Shown: in pieces, positions 43,661-55,855 of the stretch
Numbering within the stretch: position 1 is the first letter of the stretch
Layout: each line of letters opens with the position of its first letter
Origin: Paramacrobiotus metropolitanus
Lineage: Eukaryota > Tardigrada > Eutardigrada > Parachela > Macrobiotidae
Length of the DNA: 64,000 nt
NCBI RefSeq assembly: GCF_019649055.1
Contig: NW_026570237.1
Coordinates: 744,001 to 808,000 of the forward strand
Reading direction: 5' to 3'
The notes under the pieces: generated by a model
What the model was told of the DNA's origin: nothing
Seen by the model: the letters and a program-made list of their open reading frames with translations, nothing else
Databases searched by the model: none
Position numbers and translations under genes: made by a program

Positions 43661-45158
43661 GTGTTGACGAGAATGACCCAGAAATTCTCCAACTCCGAGC
43701 CGAGGCGCCGGTAATCCGTACACTGCGGACCGAACGCCCTATCGACTGCCTCAAGGAAGAGAGAGAAGTTGTCTTCGTACATCAGCGGTACACTCTACCA
43801 GCATACTCAACTTGCTGGATCAAGGTCCGGTCTTATCGGACTATAGACCCGGGCAGACCAATCCACTTCAGGTCACTGAGACGACCACACCGCCTGGTGT
43901 TACCGATCGAGGCAGAGGTCAAAACTCGACATGACGAATATGCGTGGATTCAGATCCAAAATAAGTCTCCACGAGACCAAATCTTCCGCAGAGGTGCAAG
44001 AATTGGCCACATGTACTACAGCGACATGTTTGAGCCAGACACCAAGGAGGACGGCGTAGATTGGTCCATTCCCAATGCCTTATCATGGCAAAGGTGGCAG
44101 GGAATAACCCCAATCGGTACCGCATCATTAATGATCATGCTATGGTCCGGGCAACCGTAAAAAAGGAAGTCCCACCGGAGTCCATTGACCCGGTCCAGGT
44201 CAGCTTTGATTTTCCTGTTGACCCAAAGCAGAAACTAATGTACCTCGGAAGCCAGGACACCAAATGGAGTCTGGCCATGCTCGACAGACGAGTCCAGCAT
44301 GAAGGCAGTAGTTTCACCATACTGGTGTCAAACTACTCCAAACTCCAAGGAGCCCCATATACTCCGGAAGGGAGTAATATGGGCTAGGTGGAGCCATACG
44401 AGGAAATCTCGGATGAAGACTACGCCAAGATCAACTCCCTCTAAACCGGAGAGGAAGATCCAGAAGTGGAGCGTGAAATCCGCGCCAACATCGCCAACGA
44501 ACATTTTGGCGACCACCTGACCGAAGGACAAACCGCTCTGCTCCGCCAGGACTTATGGGAACTCAGGGCCATATTCCCGACGTCCAAAAAGCTTCACGAC
44601 GACGTCAAAGGAGTGACCCACGTCATAGAAGTTGGCGACGCTGCACCAATTAAGATGAACCCAACCCGAACGAGTTGGAAGGGACGAGAGTTCATTAACA
44701 AGCACGTCCAGGAAATGCTTGACCAATGCGTGATTGAACCGTCAATGGCAGCGTGGAGTTTCCCAATGGCTCTCGCCTTGAAGAAAAATGGCGACGGGAC
44801 CATGAGCACCCGGTTCCGCATAAATTACATAAAGCTGAACTCGGTGACCAAAAAGAACAATTACCCATTGCCCAATCCAGATAAACTTCTGGACCAGTGT
44901 GCAAGAAACGCCTATTACGGCAAGGTAGATTGTCAGTCCGGATTTTGGCAAATCCCAATGGACCCAACGTCCATGGACTGTACTAGCTTCGTTACTCCAG
45001 AAGGGATGTACCGGTTCAAACAAATGCCGTTTGGCGTCTACAATGGTCCAGCCACTTTCCAAATGACAATGGACAAAATCATAACGCCGGCTCGCAAGCA
45101 AGGCGGCGTCTTGGCATGCATCGATGACGTAATTTTCTTCGGCAAAACCTTCACATAA
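43661..45158 (+). pseudogene. pol: Pol linker and reverse transcriptase, copy B
   Basis: The linker (EEREVVFVHQRYTLPAYSTC) is in frame 1 to about 44085 and then in frame 0. In-frame TAG at 44386-44388 and TAA at 44442-44444 both replace CAA Gln codons of copy A. RT motifs are intact: KVDCQSGFWQI, QMPFGVYNGPATFQ and ACIDDVIFF. TAA 45156-45158 matches the TAA in copy A at 5055. From 44792 to 45258 the sequence is almost identical to A; on both sides it is clearly more diverged. Confidence 0.82.
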
Positions 45159-46200
45159 TTCAGGAAAGAGTTCGGAAATACGCTTATCTGCCTCCGAGTT
45201 GCCAGGTTCACGATAAAACCGTCGAAATGCGAATTTGGAATGGAAAAACTCCAATTCCTTGGACACATCCTCAACAAGGACGGCGTCCATACTGACTCAA
45301 AGAAGGTAGCGGCCATCGCCGAGAAACTACCGCCCAAGACCGAGCGTCAACTTCGCTGGTTCCTTGGACTCGCAAATTACTATCGGAAGTTTATCCAGGG
45401 ATACGCCCAGAAGATTTCCAAGAGGTATGAACTCCTGCGGAAGGAAAGTTCGGTCACGAACGACTGGACTGAAGCACACGCCGCCGAATTCAACAAAATC
45501 AAAGATGCCTTGACCAAGGCGCCCATACTGGCCAAATTCGATGCGACCAAGCAGACCACCATGGAATGTGATGCAAGTGGCGCTGGCATCGGAGCCGTTC
45601 TCAGCCAGGACTCGAGGCCAATCGCCTATGCGAGTCGCGTATTACACGGATCTGAGAAAAACTACGGCGTGACCGAATGGGAATGCTAAACCGTAGTATG
45701 GGTCGTCCAGAAAATTAAACACTACATTAACCATGGACCTTTCACAGTAAGGACAGACCATAGAGCGTTAACTGCTCAGATGCGAGTCTAACCGGCCCGG
45801 CCAACCCTCGTCTTACTCGATGAGCCCTCGCCTTACAGGGACAAGGCATCACCATTGAGTACAAGCCACGCACATTCTGCGATAACACCGATGCGTTATC
45901 CGGATGGCCACTCGAAAGAGACGATGATAACGGCCCACACGAAGAGTTGGATCAAGTCCCAAACTTCGAGGATTATCAAGGCAAAATCCTATTACGCATC
46001 ATAAAGGTGCGTAGGCTGCAAGTCACTGATGAGTACCCTACAGATAATTGGGACAAGCCTCTACTTCCAGATTGTAACGCAATCAGCGATTGGGATGAAT
46101 TCAGCACGGAAATTGGAATGAATTCAGCACGGCGGATATACGGGTCATCATTGTGCCGGCGCCCACACCGGGAAAGCCGGAGCCCGATGTCCCGACATAC
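45159..46200 (+). pseudogene. pol: RT C-terminus and RNase H, copy B
   Basis: Continues the RT frame: LGHILNKDGVHTDS, FLGLANYYRKF, ECDASGAGIGAVLSQ and VTEWEC. A TAA at 45687-45689 replaces Leu (TTA), and small deletions follow in the RNase H end (FTVRTDHRALT then a lost segment). The region up to 46190 is the linker to integrase, with frameshifts, and contains an internal partial duplication around 46090-46130 (GGAATGAATTCAGCACG). Confidence 0.75.
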
Positions 46201-47685
46201 ACGACTACATCGACCGATGTCAGACGTGCATTATCGACAAAGTACCGCGGCGAGCTACCTACGGTAAGCTGCAGCCGAATGAAGCTGTTGCACCTTGGTA
46301 CCGCGTCTTTGCCGATTTTAAAGGACCATTACCGGTGACCCAAACGAAGAAATACCGGTACATTGCTGTGGTGGTTGACCAAATGACGAAGTTCACCATA
46401 GCCCGGCCGACCAAGACAAACTCGGCCAAGGAATTCAAGAAGTTTCTTGTCGAAGAAGTTGTACTGAAGTACGGAAAGCCACATATAATGCACTCCGATC
46501 GAGGCACGAATTTTACGTCAAAATCCTTCGCCAAAGTGGCAAAAATCTTCGGCATCGAACAGACCTTCGGATCAGCCTATCATCCAGAAGGCCAGGGCCA
46601 AGTTGAACGCCAGATGCAAACGATATGGGACGGAATTCGTAACTTTGGCGGCGCCGGCGAACGTTACGTCCAGAGGATGCAGCAGCGCCTGAACCGGGCG
46701 CATGAAATCACGAAAACGCGCATCGGAGAAGGGTTCCTGAGGGATGCGGCCATCTATAACAAAAAGAAGTCGCAGGCCGAGTTCAAGAAGCGGGACTTAG
46801 TCACCCTAAAGAATATGATAGACGACCCGACCAATCCAAACAAGTACGAAGGCGTCTACATCTCATCGGAATACCCAAGCCAAACACTTACTGGATCCGA
46901 AAGCGAGACACCGGTGTAGAACACACCGTTTTTGTTCATCGCCTGAAGCCGTACCTGAACCCGGACGGCCCAAGTCGCACAATAACGTCCAAGAAGAAGG
47001 GCAGCGACGCCGAACCTGAAGGTACAGAGTCGGGAAGGTGCAACAATAAGGCAGAGCCGGGACAAAGTGCAGAGTTCCCACACGCCCAGAGCAGACTCGA
47101 GACATTGCTGGAAAAACAAAGCCCGGAAAGGGCCAGTCCAAGAAACTTGTGGCGGAACAGCTAAAATCTTTGCGAATCCCAGGCTACGGCCCACCTGACC
47201 CAAATACATCGGACCCAGCTACAACAGCGAAGCGTGGCCCAGGTCGACCTCGAAAAGCCAAACTGGATTTCGAGACACCAGGGTTGACCAAGCTTCAAAG
47301 TCAGCCATTAGCCGTCATTGACCCAACACTGGCCCCAGCGGAACCTGAAAAGGGGACATCCGCCATGGACAAGCCAGCGGTGACCGAAGAGCCTAAAGTG
47401 GCTCCGGCGCCCACAGAGAAGCCAAAAAGACCAAAGTCGCCTAAAAAGCCTAAGGCAACCCTTACGCTCAGCAAGTCCTAGAAGAGGACATAGTCGCTGA
47501 CGACAAGGCAGATAAAGACTTACTCACCCGTATAACTGCGGGTCGAGCAAAATCTGAGAAAAGCTCAACGAGCAAAAAGCATAAGTCCAATACGCTCTCA
47601 CCGGGCGTATCGGACAAGTCCAGTACACTCAAACCAGGTGTACCGGACAAGACGGTTGACAAGGCTGGACAGAATGACGATAAAT
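46200..47685 (+). pseudogene. pol: Integrase and Lys/Pro-rich tail, copy B
   Basis: Integrase starts abruptly inside the zinc domain (CQTCIIDK), because about 340 bases corresponding to A 6075-6413 are deleted, including the two zinc-binding His. The core keeps ADFKGPL, SDRGTNF and EGQGQVERQ. A second deletion after GIRNFG removes about 55 residues. The C-terminal tail (LDFETPGLTKLQSQ, KPKRPKSPKKPKATL) is broken by a frameshift near 47470. The product could not be an active integrase. Confidence 0.78.
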
Positions 47686-47866
47686 AGACTAATAATAGCA
47701 ATTCTAATTAGTTTTAAGTCTACGATCGTACCGTGAGCCGCTAACCTTAAACTAACTAACCTTAACTAACTTTAACTTAGAAGCAGCTAACCTGTACAAT
47801 AAACTAACACAGTAGGTGGGGGTCTAATATAGCGTGATTCGTCTTGTAACAGCGTCCCACACAACG

Positions 47867-50800
47867 ATGGAAGGGCGTCGACGCACAGATCGCTCCGATG
47901 ACTCCGACCGAAGCACCCGATCACACCCTTACTCATGACCGGAATCACGGGCAGGCGGATCTTTAACTCGGTCGTCTAACCGGCCTCCAAATGTACAGGT
48001 ACATAATATCAGAGCTATTCTAACCGCTGAGCAGCTGGCTAACATGTCACACGGACCCGGTCCACGGGCCGACACACCGCTACTGCGGGCCCAGCTTCTG
48101 CCAGCTCGAGCCATTCCGCCGCAATATTGGCCGCCAGGGACATACTATGATGACACTGGACTCTTGATGAACGCAGCAGCAGTCGGCAGCTAGCCAAACT
48201 CCTCGTCGGGTCAAACGGTCCGACATCATCCTCACGGAAGTACCGGTCCACAACCAATCTTGTATGGTGACCTAACGACCACTTCGTCGAATCAGCCGAT
48301 TTTTACAACCGTGGCAGTCGGGCCAACGGTCACGACTATGCCGTTCCATACTGGACCTTGGCCACATTACACTCCGCCGCCATACTACCATCCTCACTAT
48401 GGATATCCACCGTATCCTGCGCCGGCCATTCGAACCAGCCGCAGCCGGACTCGAACCAATGGCGATACCCACCACCGTGGATGTATCCGCCAGGACCCTA
48501 TACATACCCACCGCCTTACGGCGGGTATGGAGGATATGGCCAACAGCCACACAGCCCTACTTCAGCAGAACAATCTGACCTTACGGGCCAGGCGCTGTCT
48601 GATCCAGTACTCGAACCCCCACAAGCGGGCCCAGCGGCGTACCAAACGGAAGCGCCGCCGGCACCTCAACCAACCACATCACGGCTCAACGAGTTTCGTG
48701 ATTACCCATTACGGGTATTTGTGGATGGACGGTACACGGTGTATAACCGGCCAGATGTTCCACCAGTTTTGGCGGCCCAGCAGGGCCTAGCCGAACCGGA
48801 ACAGATGACAGAGCCAGCACCGAGTCCAGTGTTGGCTGGGCGTGACCAGACCGTCCCACCGACGGAACCTGCGTCGTTGTCAAGGCCAACGCCCGGCGAC
48901 ATCGGATGCCACCTGGAGCCCGTGTCGTCGCCGACGATGCGAGTAGAATCGCCCATTGAACCATTAGCCGATGGCCGGACTCCACTCTACCAACTCCAAG
49001 ACAACTTGAGAGATGTAGAGAACGCTATCCAAAAACTGGAGGTTATGATTCAAGAGGTGGACAAGCGCAGCCCTCACTACCGTGAGTTGGTCAAACGCAT
49101 CCTCGTCGATCAAGAGGAGTTCCGGCGCCTCGCGCATGAACTTAGTGAAGAAATTGCGAACCGCCAGGCCCAGCATGAAATATTTCCGCTGCATGACCAA
49201 ACCGGTCAGGCTTTGTTGGCGGCATCTCGCAGACTGACAGAGCAGCTGGTACTGCACCGGACGGCGAGACATCAAAGGACAGAAGGATCTACGGCTCCCG
49301 CCCGACCAGCGCCAGCGCCATCAGCACCACCTCCCCCATTAAACCCAGTAGTCGTAGTAACCACTACGACAGGGAATCATCCGTGCCACCAGTAGCCCAG
49401 CCTACGTCTACCGGCGAGGCACTGTTTACGGTCACTGGTTTGGAACAGCGTGAACCTGCATCATCTCCGTATGATCTAAGGCCTTATCGAGATATACCAC
49501 CCCGGGAACGCAAACTTCACGCCAAGAAGGCCCTAGAGAAAATCCGCAAAACCATTAGCAGTCTGAAGAGCGTGAACATTGCCACTATACGGAGAAAAGT
49601 CGCGCTGGTCTTGGAATTTCTGCGCGTCCTGGAATCCATTGAACACAGCCAATGACGCGCCAGCGTTGCGTGACTTCCGCAACCGGCAATATCAGCTTGG
49701 CCCGATCGAAGAAGCAATGCGGCGCCGGCGCGTGTTGCCTAAACCCCGACCGGGACAGCCATCACGCGAAGCTCAAGTTGGACTCTTGACGCCGACACAG
49801 TCTTCAACACGCCAACCGGCGGAGGAGTTGAGACGTTGGTTTTTGGATATTATGCGCATCTCGGCTGAAAGATTTGGGACGATGGACAAACAGCGGCGAA
49901 CCAACGCTTGCGCGCCGCTGACACCGGGCCCATCAAGATGACAATCCTTCAGGCGCTGAGAAACAGAAACCTTATTAGAGACGCCAATGAAATTGATCGT
50001 CGCATGACTATTCGCATACAGGACCTCAGCCCATTCGACCCAGAAGCGGCTAGGCTGATAGAACAGCCGCAGAGCCTTTCCCACCGGTTGGCTCTGCTCA
50101 GTGATCTCACTCTGAACAATACGACGCCAACCGGCGAATCGTTAACCGTTTTGGACCATACTACAAGATGGATCCGTGAGTTCATCGAAGATTACTGGAA
50201 GGTCCAACGACCTGGCCCGGCAACGACGGAACGACCCGGTGACTTCGATCCAGTCAACGAATGGCGACCAGAACCAGCGCCAGCGCCAACGACGCTAGCC
50301 ATCACTTATGAACCGGTCGCCCTAGCACCAGCTGGACACTTAACTTCAGCTGAATCGGCCCAGGCCCTAACGGTGCCTGGTCCAACATCAAGCCAACCTG
50401 CGGACGCCAGTATACACATTCCACCGCAGGACATCGAAAGTGATGTGAGCTTGCTCGACAAAACTTTCGAGCTCTCGCCGGAGAAGCCGACACCAGCCCA
50501 ACCGACTGGTGAACCGACAAGTCCAATGGCTGTGGATGCGCCAACGGCGTCATCACAGACTACGCCGAAACCAATCGAAGGCGATACTTCTGGCGGCACC
50601 CTTGTTGTCCGGCCAACAGCCAGGAAATCGATAGGAGGAAAGCGCACGCCAGAAAGGACGGCTACTCCTGCCACAACAAGCGGCCCACAATCGCCCAGGT
50701 TTAGAACGAAGGAGAGGACTCTGCTTGAAGCAGAAGAGCCTCCTTCGCAACGGTCACTCCCACCATGGAGAGGACCGCGTGAGGACGGGGAGTTGAATCG

Positions 50801-51092
50801 TCCAACTAGGACCACCACACTATCGTGGAGTGGCCCGCCAAAGGACTTAGACGTTCCTGGCCCCACCAGGCATGGCCCGTCCATACTCAAACCAAAGTCG
50901 ACTGAACCATCGACTTTGACGCTTCGTGGCCTACCGGCCAAGAAGAAGTCACCGCCAAAGAAGTTTCCTGGCAAAGGACACGTCCTTTCACCACCGAAAG
51001 CACCAGCAGTTCCGTCAGGGACAACGCAACCGCTGCGGGACGAGCCCCCAACGAGGCATCGTATCCGGTTGACCCAAACGGGTTCAACATAA
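47867..51092 (+). pseudogene. ORF3 N-terminal two thirds, copy B
   Basis: Same unrecognised protein as in copy A, from ATG 47867. A TGA at 47936 replaces Arg (CGA), and further frame changes precede a long open part: the Tyr/Pro-rich zone, DYPLRVFVDGRYTVYNRPD, the coiled coil (LYQLQDNLRDVENAIQK) and the domain RRKVALVLEFLRVLE. From 49908 a 394-residue open frame carries the helical domain and the Pro/Thr/Lys-rich tail ending KKSPPKKFPGKGH. Comparison with A identifies which stops in A are secondary. Homology ends at 51362. Confidence 0.7.
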
Positions 51093-51399
51093 TCGGACCT
51101 GCATAGCAAGTCGTCGGCGAGATCATAGAAGTTTATCTACGCCTAATTTTAAGTGAGGAGAATATACGCCAGCGATTACGCGCCGGCGGTCCCACCTTGA
51201 CTGACCATGAGATTGACCGCATCAATCGAGGCTGTCAGTTGCTGGTCCAGGAACGGACCATCCTCATCAGAAAATTGATGACCATGCGGAGCAAAAAGCC
51301 AGGCCTTTCGCCAGCGCAAACGGCCTGGCGAAATCATTGAGCATGCCATTATATAAGGGGCCGCGATCTGAGAATGAGCCATATCGGTTTGGTAACGCA

Positions 51400-52011
51400 G
51401 TTCCGCGTCAGATCGTAGATTGTTGCTCATAGGTGGGATCGGTAGGGCTGGTACAGGCGGTAAAGGCATCGACGTTACGACTTGTGTAGTCGTCGTCGAA
51501 ACAGTTCCTTGTGGGTTCTGTCCTCCAACCTGATTTCTGTGTTGACTCAGTCGATCGAGCAGATAATCCGTCGCGTTTGGGTTATTCCACACATTCTGTT
51601 GTCCGGAATGCCCGAGCTGAGTCGGCGAGATTGTGTTGTTCGGGCCGACCACGCTGATTGCTGCCAGTTTCGTTGAAGATGCCATTTCGCGCGTCGGCGG
51701 AATCGGTACAAACCGAATTGGCGGTCCGTTATACACCATACACAAATTTGGGCGTCGTGTAAATTGGTCCCGCTGTGTTACCCAACCCTGGCGCCAGTGT
51801 GGTTGCCGGATAAATTGAAACAGATACGTTCGCCATCCTGGGCACCATTGTGGGTGTCGGGTAGACTGGTCCAGTCATCATTGTTGATGCTGGGCTGATC
51901 GGTTTGACTATTGTAGTCGGCACCGGCCAGTGATGAGGCGTCATTAGACCATGTATCGACCGATGTGTTCGGTGGCAGGCTCTGTGGCGGTATTGGTCGA
52001 TGTTCCGTTCC
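51400..52011 (-). pseudogene. ORF3 fragment, copy C, next to the B/C junction
   Basis: After a frameshift near 51870 the ORF3 Pro/Thr zone continues (PVYPTPTMVPRMA, TAGPIYTTPKF). Another shift leads to VPIPPTREMASSTKL and a Gln/Asn-rich segment to about 51400. A long minus-strand frame runs on past 51363 into antisense copy B, so its last 60 or so codons are a chimera and not part of ORF3. Confidence 0.5.
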
Positions 52012-52755
52012 ACGTTGGGGCCCGACCGAAAGACCTGCTAACACATTAGCTGTTACGTTAGCATTGGTATTTTCTATCTGCGGTAATAGCGTTTGTGTGG
52101 CCGACCGCGAATTGTTTGATCGCGACGACGAGCGCGGTTGACGCGGTGTGTTTGTTCCGGCCACTATGTCCTGTGGCATGGTCATTTCTCGACCGTATAG
52201 CATGTAGAGCGGTGAGAACTTCGTCGCGGCGTGGACTGCTCGGTTCATTCCACAGACGACATAGTCTAAGACTCTGTGCCAACGGTGTCCGTCTTTTACG
52301 TCGCAGAAATTTCGTATACCGTTCCATACCGTCTGCATCTGCCGTTCGACTTGTCCTTGTCCTTCTGGGTGGTGGGCAGTTCCAAGTGTGTGTTGGATGC
52401 CAATAATCTGCGCGACCCAGGCCGTGAAGTGTGTCTCTTTGTCCGAATGGATGAAAGTCGGCATTCCATACTTCAGTAGGACGTCTTTCACGAAGAACCT
52501 TTCGAAAACTCTCGCGGTGTTGGTTTTCGTTGCCCGGGCGACGGAGAATTTCGTCAGCTGGGCGGTTGCCACTGCGATGTACTGGTATCCCTTCGTCTCC
52601 GTCCGAGGCAGGGGGCTTTTGAAGTCCGCGTAAACGCGATACCAGGCTTCGTCGACCTCCGTCTTTTGAAGTTTACCCGGTGGCGGACATCGGGGTATAT
52701 TCGTCATTATGCACTGTCGGCATTTCTCAATGTATGAGATGGCGTCGCTATTCAT
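51778..52755 (-). pseudogene. pol: Integrase fused to the ORF3 N-terminus by deletion, copy C
   Basis: The integrase zinc domain ends with CRQC and the core has YADFKSPL, HSDKETHF and PEGQGQVERQ. After AGTNTPRQP the sequence passes without a stop into SSSRSNNSRSATQ and then LAGLSVGP, matching the ORF3 N-terminus of A (MSVGP). The integrase C-terminus, tail and spacer (more than 1.5 kb in A) are deleted. A TGA at 52756-52758 just upstream, where A has Trp (TGG), separates this frame from RNase H. Confidence 0.75.
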
Positions 52756-52761
52756 CCTTGT

Positions 52762-53939
52762 TCAATAGTAACGCAACTTAAGTGCTTCGATCGTCTTCTC
52801 CCGTCCGAAGTGGTTTCCGGTTTTTCCGTCATGGTGCGATCGGATAACTTGATTTCGCATAAAGAGCGGTACGACGAAATATCGTTCCAACTTTGTGTTG
52901 ATCATCTTCGGTCGGTACAACACTCCTTGAGCCATCTGGAAGTGTTCCCGATATTTCGACTTATGGTCAAGTTTCTCAGGGTTTTCCAGTTCGTCGATTA
53001 TTTTGCGTAGTTGCAGGTCTCGCAGCTGCGCTTTCCGAAGGTCAGCATTCGGTTCGGGCAGTGGTGGAAGTGTTTCTTCAACATCCAACTCATCCGACTC
53101 CTCCGCCGTGTTGACCATCCGAACAGTCGGTTCTGGTGTCTCCGGTGCTGGTATGTTGATGACTCGTACCTCTGTGGTACTTAAGTCATGCCAGTCGGAT
53201 ACAGCGTTACATCCGGGAAGGACCGGGGGAAGCGGAATTTTCCGTGGTTTCTCCTTATCCTTTCGCTTCTTCTTCCATGCGTTATTCTTCAGACGTCTAA
53301 GAGTCCGTATTGTACAGACCTTGATTTCGTCTTTAAAGTCCTCGAAGTTGGGGACTTGATCCAGCTCTTCGTGTGGGTCTTTGTCGTCACTGCGCTCCAG
53401 TGGCCATCTCGACAGGGCATCTGCACTGTCGCAGAATACTCCTGGCTTATACTGGATGGTTATGTCCCGTCCTTGTAAAACCAGTGCCCATCGCGTTAGT
53501 CGAGGGTTGAAGCCAGGTCGGTTCGTCTCGCATCGAAGGAGGTTCTGCAATGCTCGATTTTCCGTCCTTACGGTAAATGGTCCGTGGTCGATGAAGTGCT
53601 TGAATTTCTGCACCGCCCATACCCGAATCGTTTCCCCTCATGTTTGGTTACGCCGTCCATCATTTCTCCTAAGTCTGGTTTGGGGTCGGATCCACCCAGG
53701 TACATAAGTTTCTGTCCGGTGGGTACTGCTACGTCCATGACGACTTTTTCCATCGTTATGGCTCCAGGTTCAAGTTTGACCTTCCGTTGAGATCGAACTC
53801 TTGTCGCCTCGAAAATCTCAAACTTCGGTGATGGTCTTGGCTCTGGTTTGGTCGGCCAAGTTTTGGTTACTCCAAGTGGGAGCTTCCAAATAACATGCTC
53901 ATTGTCGATGTCCGGTTCGTAGAAATCGCTGTATTGCAT
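52762..53939 (-). pseudogene. pol: Pol linker and RNase H with RT deleted, copy C
   Basis: The linker (MQYSDFYEPDID, GQKLMYLGGSDPKPDLGEMM) matches A around 3910-4210. After KHEGKRF it jumps to VWAVQKFKHFIDHGPFTVRT, which in A lies about 1.4 kb further on. The deletion removed the whole RT catalytic region and the start of RNase H, and shifts the frame. The remaining RNase H end (LSRWPLERSDDKDPHEELDQ) and the integrase zinc-domain His pair (HHDGKTGNH) are preserved. It cannot make an active RT. Confidence 0.8.
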
Positions 53940-54042
53940 GCGGCCAAGTCGTACGCCCTTCTTTAATATCTTCGGTTGGTGGGTCGTATTCTGGATGTTT
54001 ATCCAGGCCGTATCTATCTGAAGTCGGATTTCGATCCTGGCT

Positions 54043-55523
54043 TCAATTGGCCGTACAGCTCGAATTTTCCGCCGTAAGGTGACGAAGTGAGTGTCTTCTC
54101 AAGTCCATTGGTTTGGCCGTCCGTACCTTGACAGAACATGTCGACCTAGGTGAGAGAGATACTCGTTCGCTATTAAAGACCAGTTGTCGGTCTAGCGGCT
54201 TAGAATCCATGAATGGGTCCAACGCCAGGTGGTGAGCTTCTGGGCATTTGTTGTCCAGGTTAACCTCTTCGACCGTCATGACTTTCGCAATCCGTGCCTT
54301 CCATGTGTTGAACTGCACTGACTTCTGTTGGTCGGCCAAGTTAACCGAGGTCGGTTGTTCTGTTGACCACTGCTGGACGACTATGGTTGGAGGTCGGAGA
54401 TCGTCTTCTTCCAATTGATCTCCTCCAAATTTCCACAAGATTTTAAGTTGGTCGAGTACCGCTTGTTGTTCTGGATCGACCGGTTTTTCCTGTTCGGTTT
54501 GTTCCGGTAAATCTTTGTCTATAAATTCTCTGTGAATTATAGACCGCAATGCTGCAGTTAGCCGGACATCGAAGGTCGGTTCTTCGTCTTCCGATGACGA
54601 TTCATCCGAATCGTCTTTTCTCGGTTTATCCGTCTTACAATGTCGGACTGACGGGTCGAATTCTTCGTCACAATCTTCTTCGGATTCTTCCGAAGGTCGG
54701 TTATCGGAGTCTGTGTCCGCTGAGTCGCTCGTGCTTTGTACATCCGAGCCGTCCGACTCATAGTCTTTGTTTTCTACGGCTTTTCCGTATTCATGTTCGA
54801 CCTGCGGTGTGTGACCGTCTTCGACCTGTGTGGTCGGTTGACGTTGATCGGCAGTGTCCGTCGGTTTGGTCGGTCGATTCGCTCCGTCTTGATTCTTGAG
54901 GTCAACTGGCTGTGAGTATATGTTGATCAGCCATCGGATGACTGTCGGTAGAGTCTTCCGAAAGCGATCTACCTTCCGTTCCGGTGGCGGAGGTGACGGT
55001 GACGACGGTCTGTCGCCCGACCAAGTTATGTCGTGATGAGTCTTTATCGCTCGTATCACTCCGTTAATATTGTCTTGACAGATGATACACCGATAGGGTT
55101 TATCGGTTTCTTCCAGGAACACGTTTCCCTGGGGCTCTACCGGGCTACTCAAAAATTTCACGTCTTTCGATGAGTGCTCTATAACAGGTGGTAACGGGTC
55201 AAGGATTTGCCGTGTTATAGCGGTGTCCTCGCTGTACCGTTGCTAAAATGCAGTTGTTAACGATTCTCCGTACAACTGTACTTGCTGCATGTAGGCGAAG
55301 AGTTGAAGTCTAGTTCCTGGCATGGCATTTCTAGCGGACGTGGTACTGGAAGTCCGTATTCAATGTATTGTCGATGGATAGGGATTCGTTCGTCTTCCCA
55401 TTCCCATGCTTCGTCCCCTATATCGTTCGTGAGGGCGATTACAGGTTCGCAACTTTGTTGCGCTTCTCGTATCCCATCGTAAGTTGCCGCTTCGTTCTGC
55501 TGCAGAGTCGCCACCATCTCCAA
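54043..55523 (-). pseudogene. pol: Protease-RT linker, copy C
   Basis: From 55161 a 372-residue frame carries CIICQDNINGVIRAIKTHHD near its start (Cys25 and Cys28), equivalent to CPLC...VIRAIQT at the end of the A linker. A long acidic Asp/Ser/Glu-rich stretch and NSERVSLSPRSTCSVKVRT follow, the latter probably matching the A segment before RT. The upstream part (55523-55257, EWEDERIPIHRQYIEYGLP) matches A WEDERLALWWEYKEY. Shared cysteines suggest a conserved metal-binding site between protease and RT. Confidence 0.6.
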
Positions 55524-55855
55524 CGTCCGTTGGTCGAGAAAGTGTCGAACTCCCTAGAAGCAAGGTCGGCACTTTTGTCGTACCTTTTCTAGGTTCAGCG
55601 CATCCGCATCAGCGGATGCCTCTGGTGTCTGGATAGATTTTAGTATTTTCTTCAAAGGTCGTAGTGTACCGGTGCTTTTCTGTCCTTCGTACGCTTCGAT
55701 GGCGTTGTGCAGCTTCAGTTCCTCGAGCAGAGTCCGATTATTGCTTCGGCAGTCACAGCAAATTTTACGCGAAGGTTCCGTCAGCTGGCCAAGCTGGTTT
55801 ACCCTAACTTCACTTATTGCCGTGCCCGATGCCTCTGGTATCGGGATAGAAAGAA

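Larger units (their letters stand above)
42780..51362 (+). mobile_element. Giant Ty3/gypsy-type retrotransposon, copy B (internally deleted, both ends lost)
   Basis: Homologous to copy A from gag to ORF3 in the same order and orientation. Deletions relative to A remove about 3 kb (knuckle, protease and linker), about 340 bases of the integrase zinc domain, about 170 bases of the integrase core end and about 310 bases in ORF3. The 5' end is inside gag with no LTR visible. The 3' end stops at about 51362, where copy C begins in the opposite orientation. Not autonomous. Confidence 0.85.

Noticed and set aside
51176-51400. C-terminal part of the 189-codon minus frame ending at 51176
   Set aside because: It is antisense to copy B (reverse complement of ORF3), reached by running across the B/C junction.
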